From contig JANQDY010000251.1 in NCBI GenBank assembly GCA_028278625.1, positions 1 through 31,944 on the forward strand: DNA of 31,944 bases, given 5' to 3'. Below are positions 28,927 to 31,944 of the stretch, piece by piece (within the stretch, counting starts at the first letter, position 1; every line of letters starts with the position of its first letter). Below the pieces are notes generated by a model that ran no database searches, had not been told where the DNA came from, and saw nothing but the letters and a program-made list of their open reading frames with translations. Made by a program: the position numbers and the translations under genes. This stretch comes from Thermodesulfobacteriota bacterium (lineage in GTDB: Bacteria; Desulfobacterota; DSM-4660; Desulfatiglandales; Desulfatiglandaceae).

Positions 28927-29832
28927 ATGAAGAAACCATTTGAAAACGTAACGGTTATCGGAACCGGAACCCTTGGGACACAGATCGCACTCCTGGCCGG
29001 CAACTATGGGTATGCCGTCACGGTCTACGACACCCGGGAAGGGGTTTTGGGAAAAACTTTTGACCGTCTCCGTTTGAGCATTGAAGCCAAGGGTATCAAA
29101 CCCTTTATCCCTTGGGAACGGCTTATAAAAGTCAAAGACGGGATTTCCGAAACAACCAGTCTTGATGAAGCCGTTCAAAAGGCTGACCTCATCGTTGAAA
29201 GCGTGCCGGAAGATCTTGGTATCAAGCAGGCCGTTTTCAGGGAGTTGGGCGAAAAGGCATTGCCGCATGCCGTCCTGGCCACCAACAGCTCTTCCATGCC
29301 CGTCTCGCTCATGGAAGAGAGCAGCGGCAGGCCGGAAAAATGCCTGAACACACACTTTTACGTAATTCTGGAAGGCATGAACATGGCGGATGTCATGGGC
29401 GGCACCAAAACCACGCCGGAAGTGCTGCAGAAGGGCGTCGATTGGGTTCGCTCCATGGGTTGCATTGCGCTGACCGTTAAGAAGGAACTCCTGGGATTCT
29501 GTTTTAACCGGATCTGGCGGGCCATTAAGCGGGAAGGGCTATGGATGTGGGGCAACGGCTACGTGGATCATAGAGACGTGGATCGGGCCTGGATGACATT
29601 CACCAAAATGAAAATGGGTCCTTTCGGCCTCATGGACGCCGTGGGGCTGGATGTGGTTCGGGACATTGAAATGGTCTATTACAACGCGTCCAAAGATCCA
29701 AAAGACAAGCCGCCGCAGGCGCTCAATGATAAGATCGACAGGGGTGAACTGGGTGTCAAGAGCGGAAGGGGCTTCTATACCTATCCGGATCCGGAATTTA
29801 CACAGCCGGCTTTTCTGTATTCCACAAAGTAG
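28927..29832 (+). CDS. 3-Hydroxyacyl-CoA dehydrogenase family protein
   Basis: This 301-residue oxidoreductase has an N-terminal NAD-binding Rossmann fold (VTVIGTGTLGTQIALLAG) and the family blocks SVPEDLGIKQAVF and ATNSSSMPVS. The catalytic-His segment reads NTHFYVILEG, where family members normally have HFFNP, so the substrate probably differs from classical fatty-acid oxidation. The C-terminal domain is recognisable (GPFGLMDAVGLDVV, ELGVKSGRGFYTY). The ATG at 28927 has GGGAGGA upstream; the longer frame to 28906 is less likely. It follows the small membrane protein and converges on the peptidase gene with an eight-base gap. No thiolase or acyl-CoA gene is adjacent. Confidence 0.88.
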   Translation: MKKPFENVTVIGTGTLGTQIALLAGNYGYAVTVYDTREGVLGKTFDRLRLSIEAKGIKPFIPWERLIKVKDGISETTSLDEAVQKADLIVESVPEDLGIKQAVFRELGEKALPHAVLATNSSSMPVSLMEESSGRPEKCLNTHFYVILEGMNMADVMGGTKTTPEVLQKGVDWVRSMGCIALTVKKELLGFCFNRIWRAIKREGLWMWGNGYVDHRDVDRAWMTFTKMKMGPFGLMDAVGLDVVRDIEMVYYNASKDPKDKPPQALNDKIDRGELGVKSGRGFYTYPDPEFTQPAFLYSTK

Positions 29833-29840
29833 CGGGCGGT

Positions 29841-31793
29841 TCAGTTTCTGATTTGAAACGTTACGCGGGAACCTTCCGTGGCTTCGAATCCTGGCGTAAC
29901 ATTTATACTGGAAGCCTCAAAGGTGACGGTGGCGCCGCTTTCGACCTCCACGTTTTCCCCCAGGGTCATGGGGGTGGATCGTGAACAGGTACAGGTGCTT
30001 CCCGATAGAAAGGTGACGTTTTGAATGGGCTCGCCGGAACAATCGGGACAGTCGCGGATTTCTGCTGATACGATCAAAGAACCATCCCCGAACAGAATCC
30101 AGGTCTTGGTGGTCTCCACGTCACTTTCACCCGCTTCCGCAATCTGCAGGTTGAAGGCGTTGAATGCGATGGAACCGAACCGGGTTTTCCCCTGGGTCGT
30201 GCTGGTCCCCTCACCGGGATTTGTATCGTAATCATAGCCGCCGGTGAGGAGATCGTTCATGTAATCCTGCCCCCGCATGGGCGGGTCCCAGGGCTGGCTG
30301 ATGGTGCTCATGAGGGCCGAGACCGCGCCCCCATCCGATTTGCGCAGCCAGGTCTCGGCAAAACAGGTGCCGCTCTGGTACTGGCCGACGTTGCAGGCCA
30401 CTGAAAAAATGAAGGGAAATTTGTCATCATTGGTCAAGGCGGCAACGTCGCTTTGATTGAAACCCGTGGTGGACCAGCCGCTCATATTGCCGTGACCCAC
30501 GTAATTGATCACATGAACGCCGCCGTTAACGGCGCTCGTTACCCCGGAGGCTGAAGCCCCGGAACCTTGGTATTCCTCATAAACGGTGGCATAACCATTG
30601 GGCAGCAGTTTGTTCTCCTTGATGATGTCCATGTGCGCGTTATCGTATTCGTTGTCATCACCGGGCCCTTCATTGGAAGCGATCCCAAGGCCCTTCTGCC
30701 ACCAATCGGGATTGGGATTCCCTTCATAGGCAATGACTTTGTCCACCTGGGTGGTGACTTGGGCGGCACTTCCCGCACTGAACCTGGAGATGATCAGATC
30801 GTAATAATCGTCTGAACCCGACACCAATCCCAGGGCATTGTCCCGGGGAAATCCCTGGGCATCCGTGTCGCATTTAATGTCCGCCCAATCTCCCACCAAT
30901 TGCACATACAAAAGATCGGGGTTGTTATCGTAGGCATCTTGAATAATGCTCTCCACATTGGTGTCCGTTGCCACTTCTTGTTCCGCCACCGTAAATCCTT
31001 GACTCTCCTTGTGCGAAATAAACGGCTGAATCGCATCCTTATAGTCCGCAGCATAGATCACCAGCATATGGCCGGGACCGTCATCCAGTTCGCCGTCCCA
31101 TCTGAAATTGGAAAAAAGGGAAGACAATACCGGTTCATTCTGGGACAGGATCCTCAACGTCCGCTGGGGCTGCTGGTTCATGACAACACCTTCTTCCTCA
31201 GGAACCAGATCAAACTGAATGGTTTTGAGAATCTTCACCCGTCTTTGCACGGTGTTCACCAGCACCGGATAGATGGTCACGTCGATTCCCCGGACCTCCC
31301 GAATCAGAAAGGGGTCACCCAAAAGGGCAAACTCGCTTTCCGGATAGTCCGCGTCCACCATGGCTTTCCGTTCCATTTCATAGGGCACCTTACTGGGGTC
31401 CTGGCTTCTCAGAATCTGCCCCCTGGAAGGGAGCCAGTCCCCTTCATAGGTCTGTTCATCAAAGGTGAGTTTTTGAACAACCAGCCTGTAATTCCGGTTG
31501 TTCCGCAATTGAAATGACAGCTTGAAATAGGAGACTTCCGGAAAGCCTTTTTTCTTTGTCGGCAGACAACTCTCAAAAAGAACCGTCTCGTATTCCTTTT
31601 TCTGCTTTTTGGTGCGCCCTACCGAAGATGTTCGCTTGGCCTTGATCAGGACGGAAATCCGTCCGTCCCGGGCGGCATCCTCCGAAAACGTTACGTCATA
31701 GTCCTTTTCACCTCTTTTGCCGGCGGCAAAAGACAAGGACGCCATCAGAAATACTAAGACCGCTGCAAGAAGAATAATACCGTTTCTATTCAT
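29841..31793 (-). CDS. Secreted gingipain-like cysteine protease (peptidase C25)
   Basis: This 650-residue exported protease has a signal peptide (about 1-23) and a propeptide-like beta region to about residue 240. The C25 catalytic domain spans about 245-560: GPGHMLVIYAADYKDAI, VQLVGDWADI, then the His in NYVGHGN (H434) and the Cys in SVACNVGQ (C467). The C-terminal 85 residues are a separate Cys-containing beta region ending GENVEVESGATVTFEA and SINVTPGFEATEGSRVTF, which resembles the short terminal repeats on secreted proteins of Bacteroidetes. It cleaves proteins, probably at Arg or Lys by analogy to gingipains. The ATG lacks a clear ribosome binding site. Confidence 0.85.
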   Translation of the reverse strand: MNRNGIILLAAVLVFLMASLSFAAGKRGEKDYDVTFSEDAARDGRISVLIKAKRTSSVGRTKKQKKEYETVLFESCLPTKKKGFPEVSYFKLSFQLRNNRNYRLVVQKLTFDEQTYEGDWLPSRGQILRSQDPSKVPYEMERKAMVDADYPESEFALLGDPFLIREVRGIDVTIYPVLVNTVQRRVKILKTIQFDLVPEEEGVVMNQQPQRTLRILSQNEPVLSSLFSNFRWDGELDDGPGHMLVIYAADYKDAIQPFISHKESQGFTVAEQEVATDTNVESIIQDAYDNNPDLLYVQLVGDWADIKCDTDAQGFPRDNALGLVSGSDDYYDLIISRFSAGSAAQVTTQVDKVIAYEGNPNPDWWQKGLGIASNEGPGDDNEYDNAHMDIIKENKLLPNGYATVYEEYQGSGASASGVTSAVNGGVHVINYVGHGNMSGWSTTGFNQSDVAALTNDDKFPFIFSVACNVGQYQSGTCFAETWLRKSDGGAVSALMSTISQPWDPPMRGQDYMNDLLTGGYDYDTNPGEGTSTTQGKTRFGSIAFNAFNLQIAEAGESDVETTKTWILFGDGSLIVSAEIRDCPDCSGEPIQNVTFLSGSTCTCSRSTPMTLGENVEVESGATVTFEASSINVTPGFEATEGSRVTFQIRN

Positions 31794-31944
31794 TGTTCAT
31801 ATACTATAGGGTCAACTTGCTTTTATTGCAATGCGTTTTGTCTTGCCCTGGAATTCCGATATAAGGATTGATTGAAAAACATCGTTGGCAAAAGCAAGCT
31901 CGCGGGTGTGAGTCAGGAATTTTGAGCTATGGTCTCAGTCGTGT

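Noticed and set aside
31803..31831. Sigma-70 promoter (TTGCAA, 17 bases, TATAGT on the - strand) for the C25 protease
   Set aside because: It would start transcription only about three bases before the ATG, leaving no ribosome binding site, so it may be chance.

Overview
The window looks like chromosome of a strictly anaerobic Gram-negative bacterium, most likely a sulfate-reducing Desulfobacterota (deltaproteobacterial) species. This is inferred from the mix of genes: a nickel CO dehydrogenase, a ferredoxin:thioredoxin reductase catalytic subunit, several rubredoxin-type and rubrerythrin-type proteins, an adenylylation-controlled type I glutamine synthetase and sigma-54 type promoters. No rRNA, tRNA, CRISPR array, insertion sequence or prophage was recognised.

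Layout. (1) 1-6.1 kb is a nitrogen-control block: a decayed ammonium-transporter remnant, glnB (PII), a glnE (GS adenylyltransferase) with an unusual ACT-like N-terminal extension, and glnA with a near-consensus sigma-54 promoter and a strong terminator. (2) 6.3-9.3 kb (+ strand) holds a QueG-like iron-sulfur protein, then an ECF sigma factor, its zinc-finger anti-sigma factor and a secreted Tyr-Gly-repeat protein. (3) 9.3-14.0 kb (- strand) is a dense redox block. A ten-gene run contains two rubredoxin-type proteins, a zinc-ribbon protein, a flavodoxin, a thioredoxin, a ferritin-like diiron protein, a Cys-rich protein, a glutaredoxin, an FTR catalytic subunit and an iron-sulfur flavoprotein fused to arsenate reductase. 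It is preceded by a candidate sigma-54 promoter and repeated GTGTCTCAT-type boxes; another diiron protein lies upstream. (4) 14.2-20.3 kb holds exonuclease III, then a - strand set: MsrAB, a tandem SagB-type nitroreductase, CooS and an atypical CxC rubredoxin. (5) 20.3-26.3 kb holds an aromatic amino acid permease, an orphan ParA with an unknown partner, an HtrA protease, a UPF0261/Tm-1-like protein, a flavodoxin and a 46-residue basic protein. (6) 26.4-31.8 kb holds an ArsB/NhaD transporter with a periplasmic domain, a small membrane protein, a 3-hydroxyacyl-CoA dehydrogenase-like protein and a secreted gingipain-like protease.

How it works together. GlnB, GlnE and GlnA form the classical PII-ATase-GS cascade; the tyrosine target is present in GlnA. 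The redox block looks like a thiol/oxygen-stress electron network: low-potential carriers (rubredoxins, flavodoxin, FTR) could feed thioredoxin, glutaredoxin, a diiron peroxidase and arsenate reductase. One box, ATGTCTCAT, recurs identically in the leader of this operon and in the intergenic region before the rubredoxin-cooS set, which hints at common control.

Limits: functions come from motif reading without database searches. Start codons were chosen from visible ribosome binding sites and several differ from the longest reading frame.
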